A program made the position numbers and the translations under genes. Positions 9,170-20,300 of a stretch of 29,427 bases of DNA are shown here, piece after piece. This stretch comes from Asterionellopsis glacialis (taxonomy: Eukaryota > Bacillariophyta > Plagiogrammaphyceae > Rhaphoneidales > Asterionellopsidaceae). Within the stretch, counting starts at the first letter, position 1. Each line of letters starts with the position of its first letter. Location of the stretch: positions 656-30,082 of the forward strand of contig WKLE02002041.1 in assembly GCA_014885115.2 (NCBI GenBank), read 5' to 3'. The notes below the pieces were generated by a model, which was given only the letters and a program-made list of their open reading frames with translations, was not told the origin of the DNA and did no database searches.

Positions 9170-9170
9170 G

Positions 9171-9330
9171 GTTTCGATACTAACTCCGCTCCCCTCGCAA
9201 TTTCGACTGCTAGTATCTTGGCAGAGTGAAGGTTTTTTCCCAGGAAACAAGTTTCGATTCGACAACCACTGCCCTCGCAATTTGAAGTGGCAATACTTGG
9301 CATATTGGAGATTTATTTCTAGGGAAACTA
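9171..9330. repeat. Degenerate 80-bp tandem repeat, two units
   Basis: Units at 9171-9250 and 9251-9330 both begin GTTTCGAT, share CCCTCGCAATTT at the same relative place, then CTTGGCA, and end near GGAAAC. The period is 80 bp and identity is roughly two thirds by eye. It fills most of the gap between the small gene and the stop of the RimP-like gene (9104-9410), which otherwise shows nothing. Confidence 0.65.
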
Positions 9331-9410
9331 TAAAATAAGAACTTCGGTTGTTTTCATAAAATTGCAATATTTATGTTTCGTTTGTGATGGGTTTGTGTGT
9401 GACATATTAT

Positions 9411-10712
9411 TTACTCATCGTCGTCCAGATCATCTTCATCAAAATCTAACTCTTCATCATCCTTCATATTTAATAGCCGTACGCATTTCACAAAATTGTG
9501 AGGAATTGTCACCATTCGCCCCTTTTTGTTGATTATGACGTCCATAGAATTGCGATCTTCGAGCGTTCCTTTCAAAACACGATTTGAATTCCAGGGGTCT
9601 ACGGTTTCGACAGCAACTGGATAACCCCGATAGTCGTCAAATTGTCGCTGAGTTTCTAGATAACCTGGTTCGCTTGGGCTGGCTAGAATTACTTCGTGCC
9701 GTTCAAGCACGTCGAGACGGTCATCCTCTTCTTCTAGAGCCTCAAGAATGGCACGGGCAATGGTTGACAAAGCTGGCGTGTCTACCTTGATAGCCTCAAT
9801 ATCAAGTGGACGCTGTTCATTCTCAATCCTAACTTCCTCTTCAATTGACATTGCAGCCATATCCTCTCGAGTTTCCTCAGTGGTGAAAAGAGGGATCTCA
9901 TCGTCCTCATCCGGGAAGTCACCTGCTTCCTCATCATCGACATCCTTCGGAGCGTACAATTTTTCCTTTTCTCGTTTTTCACCCTCTTCATCTCTTTCGT
10001 ACAAATACGTTTCTTCGTCAGCCCAAATAGGGTCTAGCTTGGGTTCTTCTGGGTCAATATACTGCGGCCCATCATCAGGCATCTTAACTTGGATTTCCGG
10101 CCCCATGGAATACTGATCGACTCCAGAGAGATCATCATCAATAGTGATGATACACTGTGTCAGATACCATGTGACATCAAGCACCTTTCCACCTACGAAG
10201 TCAGCTGCTTTGTAAATGATATCTTCAGCCTCTTTGCGCCACTCTGCTTCAATCGGATCCTCGCAACCATCGGTCATGCCCCTACGCCACGGTTGGTGAG
10301 GAACCTGGTGAGCGTTAGGGTCATACTGAAACTCCGGAATATCTTCAACACTGATAATCTCTGGTTCCGAGTCAATGTCTTCGGGTGTTGGCCCATCTTC
10401 ATCAATTACCTTCGACGGGGAGAAAGCTGCACTTGGTCCAGAAGCTACGGCTGTCTTGGTGGCCGCTTTCGTCTTTTTCGCCTTTGCAGTTTTAGACTTA
10501 GCCTTTTTCGCTTTTGCAGTTTTAGATTTGGCTGTTTTCGCTTTTGCGGTTTTCCCCTTTTTGGCACCACCTTTCTTTGCAGCAGCAAGAGAAATTTGTT
10601 TTGATCGGACAGCCGAGAAACCCTTTGGTTGTCTAGGATATACGAAGGATGTAACCTGGCATGCTTCTAACAAAAACATCAGCAATGTAAGGTGAAGTGA
10701 GAAGTGCTTCAT
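9411..10712 (-). CDS. rimP: Plastid-targeted RimP-like ribosome maturation factor
   Basis: I start it at the Met at 10712 rather than upstream in the same frame, because this Met opens a hydrophobic signal peptide (residues 1-22) ending in VTS-FVYP, the diatom plastid presequence pattern with Phe after the cleavage site. Residues 45-86 are a Lys/Ala repeat. The RimP fold appears in two parts: ADFVGGKVLDVTWYLTQ at about 170-186 (N-terminal domain), and after a 90-residue acidic insert DTPALSTIARAILEALEEED at 311-330, then ILASPSEPGYLETQRQF at 342-358, where bacterial RimP has EVSSPGLDRPL-x(n)-DF. The C-terminal SH3-like part follows (YPVAVETVDPW to VTIPHNFVKCVRL, about 364-413), then an acidic tail. 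Bacterial RimP helps assemble the 30S subunit; here the target would be the plastid small subunit. The single exon gives 433 aa, far longer than the roughly 150 aa of bacterial RimP. It is divergent from TRRAP. Confidence 0.8.
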   Translation of the reverse strand: MKHFSLHLTLLMFLLEACQVTSFVYPRQPKGFSAVRSKQISLAAAKKGGAKKGKTAKAKTAKSKTAKAKKAKSKTAKAKKTKAATKTAVASGPSAAFSPSKVIDEDGPTPEDIDSEPEIISVEDIPEFQYDPNAHQVPHQPWRRGMTDGCEDPIEAEWRKEAEDIIYKAADFVGGKVLDVTWYLTQCIITIDDDLSGVDQYSMGPEIQVKMPDDGPQYIDPEEPKLDPIWADEETYLYERDEEGEKREKEKLYAPKDVDDEEAGDFPDEDDEIPLFTTEETREDMAAMSIEEEVRIENEQRPLDIEAIKVDTPALSTIARAILEALEEEDDRLDVLERHEVILASPSEPGYLETQRQFDDYRGYPVAVETVDPWNSNRVLKGTLEDRNSMDVIINKKGRMVTIPHNFVKCVRLLNMKDDEELDFDEDDLDDDE

Positions 10713-11313
10713 TTTGCCCAGTTTATTTAGATTATTACGAACAATGAAGCAGCTTGTGAATAAATTTTCGGACAAGCCTGATGATTTCACCAACGTTGTG
10801 CTAGAGAGATGAAAGCTCAGACAGAACAGAACGCAAGTTCAAAAGTAAAGTAGATGATTCTACTGCGTTGTTTTGATGGGTTTATGGTGATGGGTGATGG
10901 TTCTGGAAGGCCTCTCGAGAGTTGATGGGCTCCCGACGTGTCTGCGTGTTTCACAAGTAACAAACGCGCAGTCTCCACGCGAAATCTGAGTCTCACATTC
11001 TTTTGTTCGATTGAAGGACAAGACTCGCACCGTAGGACAATACCGTAAAAGTCCTACATACATAGGTACAATTTCTAATTTGATGGATCAACCCAGTTTA
11101 TTCACTGTCTGTACCTGTACGGTAGGTCCTTAGGACTGCAGGACTACCGCCTGAAGGAGTACTTCTATTTTTTAGTGCAGTCTATGGAACCGATTAGGGT
11201 TATTGTAGTGTGTCTACCCGGTCCTTGAACCCAGCAGACACAAGTGTCTGCTGGGGTAGCTCAACAAACTGAAGGTTCACAGCATCGAAGTACCGTACAC
11301 AATAATTTTCACC
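10713..11313. promoter_or_regulatory. Shared divergent promoter region, RimP-like / TRRAP
   Basis: 601 bp lie between the two start codons. Features seen are a 10-bp palindrome CTCTCGAGAG at 10912-10921, GTAC words at 11066, 11111, 11117, 11159, 11290 and 11295, and a strong inverted repeat at 11230-11255. The TRRAP start has a good Kozak-like context (ACCATGG). A 67-codon minus-strand frame at 10860-11063 looks non-coding. Confidence 0.45.
11230..11255. promoter_or_regulatory. 26-bp hyphenated palindrome upstream of TRRAP
   Basis: Perfect 12-bp arms CCCAGCAGACAC and GTGTCTGCTGGG are separated by AA. It lies 59 bp before the TRRAP ATG. It could be a binding site for a dimeric regulator or a hairpin in the 5' UTR; neither is shown. 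Confidence 0.6.
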
Positions 11314-14300
11314 ATGGTGGGCAACGTTACAGGTAGCTCCATGAGCGTTGCTTCAACAGCATCGACAAGCTTTGACTCGTCGACAGTCTGTAGCGGCATG
11401 AATTGGGAGCCCGTTCGAAAAAATCTGCTAGGTGCAGACTTGAATTTGGCTTTGAAGGCGGCGATGGAGCTTCGTGAGAGGATCGAAATTGTTCACACGA
11501 CGGAATTCCCCGCCATGCTATCGGCGCTACTGCCTGCTTTTTCTTCCGTCCTTTCTCACCGTACACGTCCCAATCCAGATATATTGGCACACGAACATAA
11601 ATTAAGAAATGAGGTGCTGGAAGTTATGAGTCGTCTCCCAAATAATGAGGTCCTCCGTCCGCACACACCGCAGGTATTAGCCATAGCCATGGATGTCCTC
11701 ACCAGAGACTACGAGGACAATGCCTTTCTCGCCATACGCATTATATTCGACCTTCACAAAAATTATAGACAGCAAGATCAAGTACAGCCATTCCTTGATT
11801 TTGTGCAGACGACCTATCGATCCTTACCTACTTCTGTGCAACGGAACTTCATATTTCCCACTGAATCAAAGCTTTCCTCTCAGGAACAATCACTGCCGTC
11901 TGCATCACAACCGACACCGATGCATAAAGACATTCCAAAAACTCCAACAAAGCATGATTTGAAAAGTCCAACCTCATTAGATACATCATCGCTTCATACT
12001 CCACCAAAGACACCGACCGTCAGGCTGGCACTAAAATCCACCTCATCCTTTCGAGTTTTAACTGAGTGCCCTCTGACAACTATGCTTATATTCCAGCTGT
12101 ATCCTAAGTTCCTTGCTTCCAATATGCCTACATTGATCAATCTTATGGTAGAAGCTCTTGCACTTCGGGCGCCCCCGCTTCAGTCTATTGCTGGGGGCGG
12201 GAAGCTTGATAGTCAAAATGAACGTTTGTATTTTTCCAGGTCACAAGAACTTCTGGCCGGACAGAGTAAGACACTTTCTTTTTTGACCTACCTTTTGAAG
12301 AGTTTTGCAGATCAAATGAAGCCCTACGAGGATCGCATTGCAAACAATGTAGTTGCACTGATGAGCACATGTCCGCGCGACGCAATCACAATCCGAAAAG
12401 AACTCTTAGTATCCACCAGGCATATTTTAGCAACTGATTTTCGAAAAGGCTTTTTCCGACACGTAGATTCACTCCTTGACGAGCGGATACTAATGGGAAC
12501 TTCTTCTCACCACCAGCACCACCAGCATCACCACCGATATTATCATTCGACTGACCCTTCTTTGATCAGACCCTTGGGATACTCTACACTGGCAGATTTC
12601 GTTCATCACGTACGGTCTCTTTTGTCTATGCAGCAACTTTCGAGAGTCGTTTACATGTTTTCCAGAGTGCTGCACGATCCATCTATGAAACAGTTGCCGA
12701 TGAATATTCAAATAACAGCTGCTCGTCTTTTGGTAAATATTGTTGATATCGTATACAATAATAAGGATCCAAATCCTCAGTTGGGCCGTGATTTGTTGGT
12801 GAGAATACTGGACGCTTTGGTTCACAAGCTTGGAAATCTGAAAGATTACAATATCCCTCGAGCTCTTACAAGTGCCAAATCTATCAATCACGATGGCAAG
12901 AGCGACGGAGCGACGGATTTGCTCAAGCAACAAATAGATGCGAACATTAAAGAAGAGAATGAAACCGCGGAACAAGGTGCCACTACCACAAATGCCAAGG
13001 ATGGAGAAATTTATGATGGCGAGCCAATTACGAGTACGGAAGGATCACACGAAGGAAAACAAATGGAATATGAAAAGAGAGCAACTAGCATAGCAGCATC
13101 ATCGTCTAGAGGATTGCTATTTGAGGATACCGAAACGGCTGATTCCATTCGAGATGTTCAGTCTATTGTTAAGTCCATTATTATTGGACTCAAAACTGTA
13201 ATTTGGTGTATCAACAACTATCACAAGGTTCGGGAACAAGTAGCTTCATCGACGCCAGCACCACCGCCAGGTGTTAACGAAGAGGTTACATCAGCAATGC
13301 AAAAAATGACGAACTGGGAGCGAGAACTTGTTGACAAATACATCACTTATGCATTCCCGTGTCTCAAGGTGTTCGTAGAAGATGCTTCCGAAAACGCAAG
13401 CTATACTACATCACTATCTGATAAAGTTAGCCCTTCTGCCGAACAGTACCGTGACGTTCTCGGGTATTTTTCAGCCGCTTTCAGTGTTCTTGATGGTTAC
13501 AATCTCAGAAGAACAATAGGTAGGAGAATCGGTGCCCTCTTTGATGCAATTGTGGATGACCAGCACGTAATGATTATTCCAAGGCACTTGCTGGTGTCAC
13601 GGCAGCCACAAAGTTTTGATTTTTGTGATGTCCTCCTATGCTTCCTTGTTGAGAAATTGGATGATCTCTCAACTACTCGTACAAAGGATTTTACTTTCAT
13701 TAGCTCTTCATCCTGTACAGAAATTACTGGTGATACAAAATTCCATAGGGAATGGCTTGAAAGTTTTAAGTGCAAGGCGGAAAGAGATCATAAGCTCCAA
13801 GAAAAGAGAGCTGCAGCTATTTTGCAGCTTTTTGAAAGAGTTTTAAAATCGCTTTCTGCATTTCCTGAGAATGAGGCTGCACTGCGTCCGCATCTACAAA
13901 ACATTGTTGCAACATGCCTGCGGCGTTCAATGGAAAGTGTCGACATGTGGCCGGGGAATTTTTTTATCCTGCTTCGTTTCGTCTTCCGCTCCATATCCGC
14001 TGGAAAGTTTGAAGAGTCGTACAGAGAGCTTTTGCCTCTTATACCGACGATACTAAATGGACTTTACAGAGTATTTGAAGCAACTGAAGATGCTCAATTA
14101 CGTCATGCAATCATTGAACTTTGTCTCACTATACCAGCTCGATTATCATCGCTTTTGCCGCACATGTCGCTTCTGCTCCGAGTCATAATACCTGCCCTCA
14201 GGTCAAAAAAGGGAGACCTAGTCAACTTAGGGTACGGTGTTCTTTTATCTGTATTTATGTTACTTGTTTTTGGAAACATTACTAACCAACGTTTTTATCT

Positions 14301-17300
14301 CTTTCTTCATCAGACTACGCACATTGGAATTCTGGGTCGACAACCTCAATCCCGAATTCTTATATCCCATTCTTTCTAAGCAAACTTGCTTTTTCACAGA
14401 TTTGATGACAGCTTTATCACTCCATTTGCGTCCTGCACCATATCCGTATGGATTGTTGACATTGAGGCTCCTGGGCAAGCTTGGTGGGAAAAATCGAAGA
14501 TTTTTACGTGAACCTTTAGATCTCAATGTAAGGCAAGCTGACTTTCCTTTATTATCAGTGGAGTGTCATTGGTCTTCGATTGGAAATTCTGACACGAGAA
14601 GCGGCTCTACAGATGCGTCAAGTAATGTGGATTGCAGCTCTGGTGAGTTTGATGCGGAAGGCATAGACCAGAAACCCGAGATGGAACATTCATTTAATCT
14701 CCCATTGCCTCTTGATCGGGCTGTGGAAGTATTGAAGTTGGTCGCCTCGCACCAGGCAGATGGCGAACAGAGCAGATCCAGCGACGAAGACACTCATTCG
14801 CCGAAAGAAAAAATCAGCTGGCAAGACTTCAAGAGACTTTGGTGCGCTAAGATGGAGCATGTGGACTTTACAGCTTACTGTCATGATGTGACGGAGGAAA
14901 CCAAACAGCACCAAGCGGAAGCAGCTTTCTCTGTTGTTCGCACATCTCTAGCAGCTGTTATCGATCTACCAGGAGGCGATGCTGGATCGATATCAACCCA
15001 GACCCCGGAAATCAGTATACCGGAAACCGATTTCGTAAATGAATCGTCCAGAGAAACCAACTTGAAAGGGTCAAGCTATCATCCAGAATTTACTTTGTCG
15101 GCCACATCGTTGCTTTCAGAAGGACGCGACCTTAGATTGGAGAAAATAATAAGCGGCCTGATGTTTGCCTCGATGCTTCGTTCCCAGAAATTGGAATCGC
15201 TGATGTTGTTGAAGGGAGTTGTAACACATATTTTCCTCCTGGTAGTTAGTCTCCAAAGCCATATATTGCACATAGATGGGAATGGGGCGCCTATAGATGT
15301 TGAAGATACGGAGTCTACGCGGGAAGAAACCACAAAGTTACGAAACGCATTTGGCCATTTTAAGTTGAGCGGTCCTCTGCGCGGAAAGGCAAATCCTTTT
15401 GTTTTGAATCAAGCAATAGCTGACTTTTCGTGTGAAAGAAGTACCGATGCGCAGGCTATCCTAACAGATCTATTAACTCATCTCCTAAAGTTGTCAAGAA
15501 GTATGTCCTTCCGGGATAGAGGTTCATCAGAAAGACTAGACGCAAAAGACTTCGAGAGGAAATTGAGTCATGGCTGCGACATATTTTTCGAAAACCTTTT
15601 AAGTCGTCTGTGCGATATTTGCTTGTCTAGGCATTGGAATGTCCGCATAGGTGCGTACAATAGTATCTGCCAACTTATGGAGGGGCTTGGGAGTGATTGG
15701 AGTCGACGCTTTGAAACCGAGATAATGCATGTTGCTGTTGCCTCGGTGAAAAGCGCCCCGAGAGAAGTAGGCACAGCCGCTGTTACTTCGTTTCGATTCT
15801 TTACGAGAGTCTGCATTATTCTCTATGGTTTCCCAGAGGGCTGGACTATGACGAATGATATATTTTTGATATACGATGCGCTCACCACACGGGAGAAAGG
15901 CGAATCGTCAGAAACCGGCACAGCAAAGATAAAGCAGAGCTACAACAAATCGACGAACGACGAAAACAAGGTGACGGCAGAAGGAAAAGCTGAAAAGACG
16001 CCCAGGTTAGATACAGCAAGGGCTCCAGTACAACAGAGGGTCGGAGATTCCATTGAAACAAACAAACGTGCGGAGACAGAAGGTGATAATGTTCAAGAAG
16101 AGAACAACAGCACGGTAATGGGCGATTCGGTAGTCCCACAGGACGTCGAGTCCAAAAAAGGGGACAGGGAAATGGAACAACAGCCTTCCATCGTAGAAAA
16201 GGGGAGTGATCAACAAGAAAGCTCGACTGTAAGAGCACTGCCCAATACCGAGGTAGTTCAATTACTGCTCAGTGAAATGGCGTCTCCGAGGCAAATCATG
16301 CGGTAAGTGGAAGTTGCCATGCATACTACAACATATTTTGAATGTTCTCATAGGTTTTGTTCGGCGATGTTGTACCAGATTTACTGTTCGGTTTGGAATA
16401 CAACATTTCGTTCTGGGTGGAGCGCCTCTGACCGTGGAGACTGATGTCAAAAAACATTTGTCGAGCCATGCCTCCGCAGTAAAGCGTGCCCTTTTTTCTA
16501 GGTCCTTGCGTTTGCTGCCTCTTCCCGAACAAGTTGGTGTTGTAGAAGCATTAGCATTTATGATTGGTCAAGTTCCTGGTATTATTCCTATCTCCGATCA
16601 GCATCTACTTGCTTTCCTTTCCGAGTTGTTGAAAATGTGCTCCATTGCCGACGGTGAGATGTCTGACTCAAATTTGGCAGGTGTTGCGGTTGACAAGAAT
16701 GGATACGCAATTACGCCCCAGAATCAAGACACTTCAGATGCAAAGAAACTCTCATCACTCGCACATGCATCGATCGCTTTTTTAAGGAAAGAGTGCATTC
16801 TAAACATGGATTCAGATGGTTATGCTATCATCGTTCCCGAGGAACTACCTTATGGTGTTCAGCTTCGGGTTTCTGCGCTCAAACTATTTAATGCCGTAAT
16901 TAGGCGCCATGCTGACGAGTTTTTCGACGCAGACTCAAGCACGCCAATTGGTAAGTTCTCCTTGATATTGATAAATTCGATTGTTCTCTTTCATGTCTTA
17001 CATTTAATTCGGATCTTGTATGCTTGTGAAGGTAATGTAAGGCCACATGTCATCAGTCTTCTTTTTCGATCGCTTGTCTCGAACCCCCATCAGGCGGTTA
17101 TTGCCGCACATGAAGCGCTTCGTGGTGTATTGTCATTGAGTATCTTGGCACGTGAGGGTTCCGAAGGTGCAAAAGCTCAGTCGCGTCTTCCAAAGGAATT
17201 ACTTCAAACGTGCATCCGGCCGGTTTTATTGAATCTACGAGATTACACGAGGCTTACCGTACCACTCTTGCGTGGCTTGTCTAGACTACTGTCACTACTG

Positions 17301-20300
17301 TCTACGTGGTTCAACCGGACTCTTGGAGAAAAGCTGCTCGATCACCTTCAGAAGTGGACGGAACCGGAAAAAATTATTTCGCGTCAGATTTGGAAGCAGG
17401 GAGATGAACCGGTTGTCGCAGCGGCAATCATTGAATTGTTTGCATTGCTCCCTCATGCGTCACAATTCGTAGAACCTCTTGTAAAAACAACCATCAAGTT
17501 AGAGGCTGCCTTTCCGCGATTTAAATCAACCCAAGTCAGTTCACCGTATCGACCTCCGCTAGCAAAATATTTGAACAAGCACTGCGAACATACAATAAGA
17601 TTTTTCTTTTCTCGACTTCGAATTCCAATATACAGTGAACTCTTCCAGGCGATCGTTCAGTTCGATGAATCAATTGCTCTTCGGCAGTACCTTAGCGGAC
17701 GACAATGTTCTGTCCACCTACTGAACGTCTGTTTTGAAAGGCCTTTAGCGATAATTCGGTCTGAGAAAACGGCCGGATCTAGTGGCGCATCGCACGGGGC
17801 TGCACCGAAATCACCGGCAACACCTCCTAAGAGTGCCGCAGACGTGCTCGCCATGCATGGAATTACCTTCGAGATGCTGTCTGGCGGTAGTAGCCAGATT
17901 GCAGTGTTGAAGAGAGAAATTGAGAACAAACAGAAAAAGCTTCTTGCTTTCCAAAAAGAAGCTACTACAACAAAAGAAGCACTACAAGTAAAGATTGCTA
18001 GCGCAGCTTCTGCTTCCACCCCAGAGTCTCAGGCAGCAGTTGAAGATGCGAAAAGAAAGCACCAGATTGCTCAGGGGGCTTTTGAGAGAGGTAAAAAAAG
18101 TGTTGCCGACTTAAAACAGCGGTACGCAGCTCAAGTCGCCCAGTCCACATCCAAGAACTCAAATGTCGCGGAAGGATCGCAAATCACGCGACCGATGAGT
18201 ATCGATACTCTCGAATCGCAGTATCAAGGCTTCAAGTTAGTGAAAACGCTGGTAGAAAAGGACCCAAACTATCTTCGCGACCACAATGATGTTGTGAGAG
18301 CTTTTCGATGGCTTTGGCGCTCAAAAGGAAGACACTTGCGATTGCAACACGAAGAGTCAATGCCTCCTCGGTTCCACAGTGAATCTCATATGTTGGCGAC
18401 ATTTCTTGTCAATTATTCTCGAGCATTTCCAAGCGATGTTGATGTGCTTTTCGAGCTCATTCGAATTTTCCTTCAGCCAACAACGACCGATTTCACTTTT
18501 GTTCAGCACTTCTTGATGCAGACAGTCTCGAGTGTTTTGACTGTTGATAGAAAGAAGCATTTGATGCAACGCTTCTTTGCATTGGTGACTGGAGAAGGGT
18601 CCGAAGAAACCAAAGCTTTGAGTATTCAACTACTTGTTCTCCCAATGCTTTCTGGTAATCCAAAACTTGGCGGCAAAAGCTCCCCATCAAAATGTGATGT
18701 AGTAAATCCCGCGGAAACAAACAGTGCCGTTCTTGACATCACCATGATACGCAAATTCATCAAAGAGGTCCTGTTCCGGGATGGGAATCCGACGCCTTGT
18801 GGTGAGAGACTCAAAATCGAGTTGTTGAAGCTATCAACCCTACTTCTCGAGACCATATCGAAGGATATGGCAGCATATAAAACCGATCTAATCAAGTTTC
18901 CTTGGAGTCTTCTCAAAAGCGAACATGCTAATTGTAAAAACTGGGCGTACGTGAATGTTTCTCGTTTTATATCTGTATTTGATACTCCCGCAAAGATAAC
19001 CCTGCAAGTTTATGTTGCACTCCTTCGGTCTCATCAGCCAGAGGGCAAAGAACTTATCAGATCTGCTCTCGAAATTCTTGTTCCTGTCCTGAAAAAGAGG
19101 CTCAACAGTGATGATTACAAAAGAAGCATTGACCTCACAAACAAAATTATCTACGAAGAAGGCAATTCTGTGCCTCAATTAGCCCACATCTGGCACGTAA
19201 TAGTCAGACACCCGGATATTTTCTACAGCCATTGCAACCGTTTTGCACGGCACATGATTAATTCAGTTCATCGGTTAGGGCTTCTACCAAACTGTCCTCA
19301 AGAAAATAGAGCTCTCACACTAGAGATAGTAGAACTTGTACTTCACTGGGAAGAGCGACAGGAACGAGATAGCGTAGAAAAAAGTGAAAACATTGAAAAG
19401 GGAAAGAGGAATGTGTCCGAAGAAACCGACATTTCCAGTCCCTCAAAGAAATTGAAGAACAATAAAGGCCAACCCGCCCTTGTAGATAGTGTGTCGGGAA
19501 GCACAAGTGATGGAAAGAATAATGAGTATTTTCTTCTGGATCAAAGCATGGTAAGTTTGCTTCTATCCACCCCCCCCCTCCCCCCATGACTGCATCCCTT
19601 AAAAACACTTGTTGTCTGCTTTCTTTGTTAAGATTGACACCCTAGCAAATTTCATAGTACGTTTGAAACTGCTTATCGGTGATTCGAAAGTTGAATCAGA
19701 TCAAAAAAATCTCAACGAAAAGACTTCGAATCTTCTGAGGAAGATTATGGCTAAGTGGAGACACTGCACTATACGAGCTGTTTATTTCGAAAAAGTGGTT
19801 TCAATGTGCTTGGCAGAGACTGCGGCTATATCGGTGAAAAAAAATGAATCAAAACAAGATCAGTCAGAGAAAAAGGGGAAGGAAAAAAGCAAAACCAAGT
19901 CAGGAGGAGGAAAGTCTGGAGGAAAAGGAAGTAAGTCTTCTTCGTCGAAAAGTAATACCAACTCAACAGCAAGCTCTAAACAGAAAGCCGATCCAAGGCA
20001 AGTGTCATTGGCACTCCTTTCAGCTTGTTTGGACATATTCATTATCATTGCAAAGGAGTCTCCTAGTAACGCATTTCTAGAGGATAATGCCTCCAAGGTG
20101 AATGCAATTCTTGGCCGTTGCTTCACTCGCGCGAGTGGTTTAAACGGGGAACCTTTTCGGCAAAAATTAAAATCGTTTCTCGTTTCGCTCTCTGCAAATA
20201 ATCAAAGACGTGCAAACAACTTTGGTATTATGTCACATGTAGCAGTTTACATAGAAAAATTCATCATCGACGGGGCTAATCCAAAATGGGCGAAGGGTGG

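Noticed and set aside
10089..10695. Plus-strand frames of 106-171 codons over the RimP-like gene
   Set aside because: Phe/Ala/Leu-rich readings of the Lys/Ala and acidic codons on the opposite strand; no independent support.
10713..10793. A 27-residue N-terminal extension of the RimP-like protein starting at 10793
   Set aside because: The downstream Met at 10712 starts a textbook signal peptide followed by a Phe-type plastid cleavage motif; the extension would bury it.
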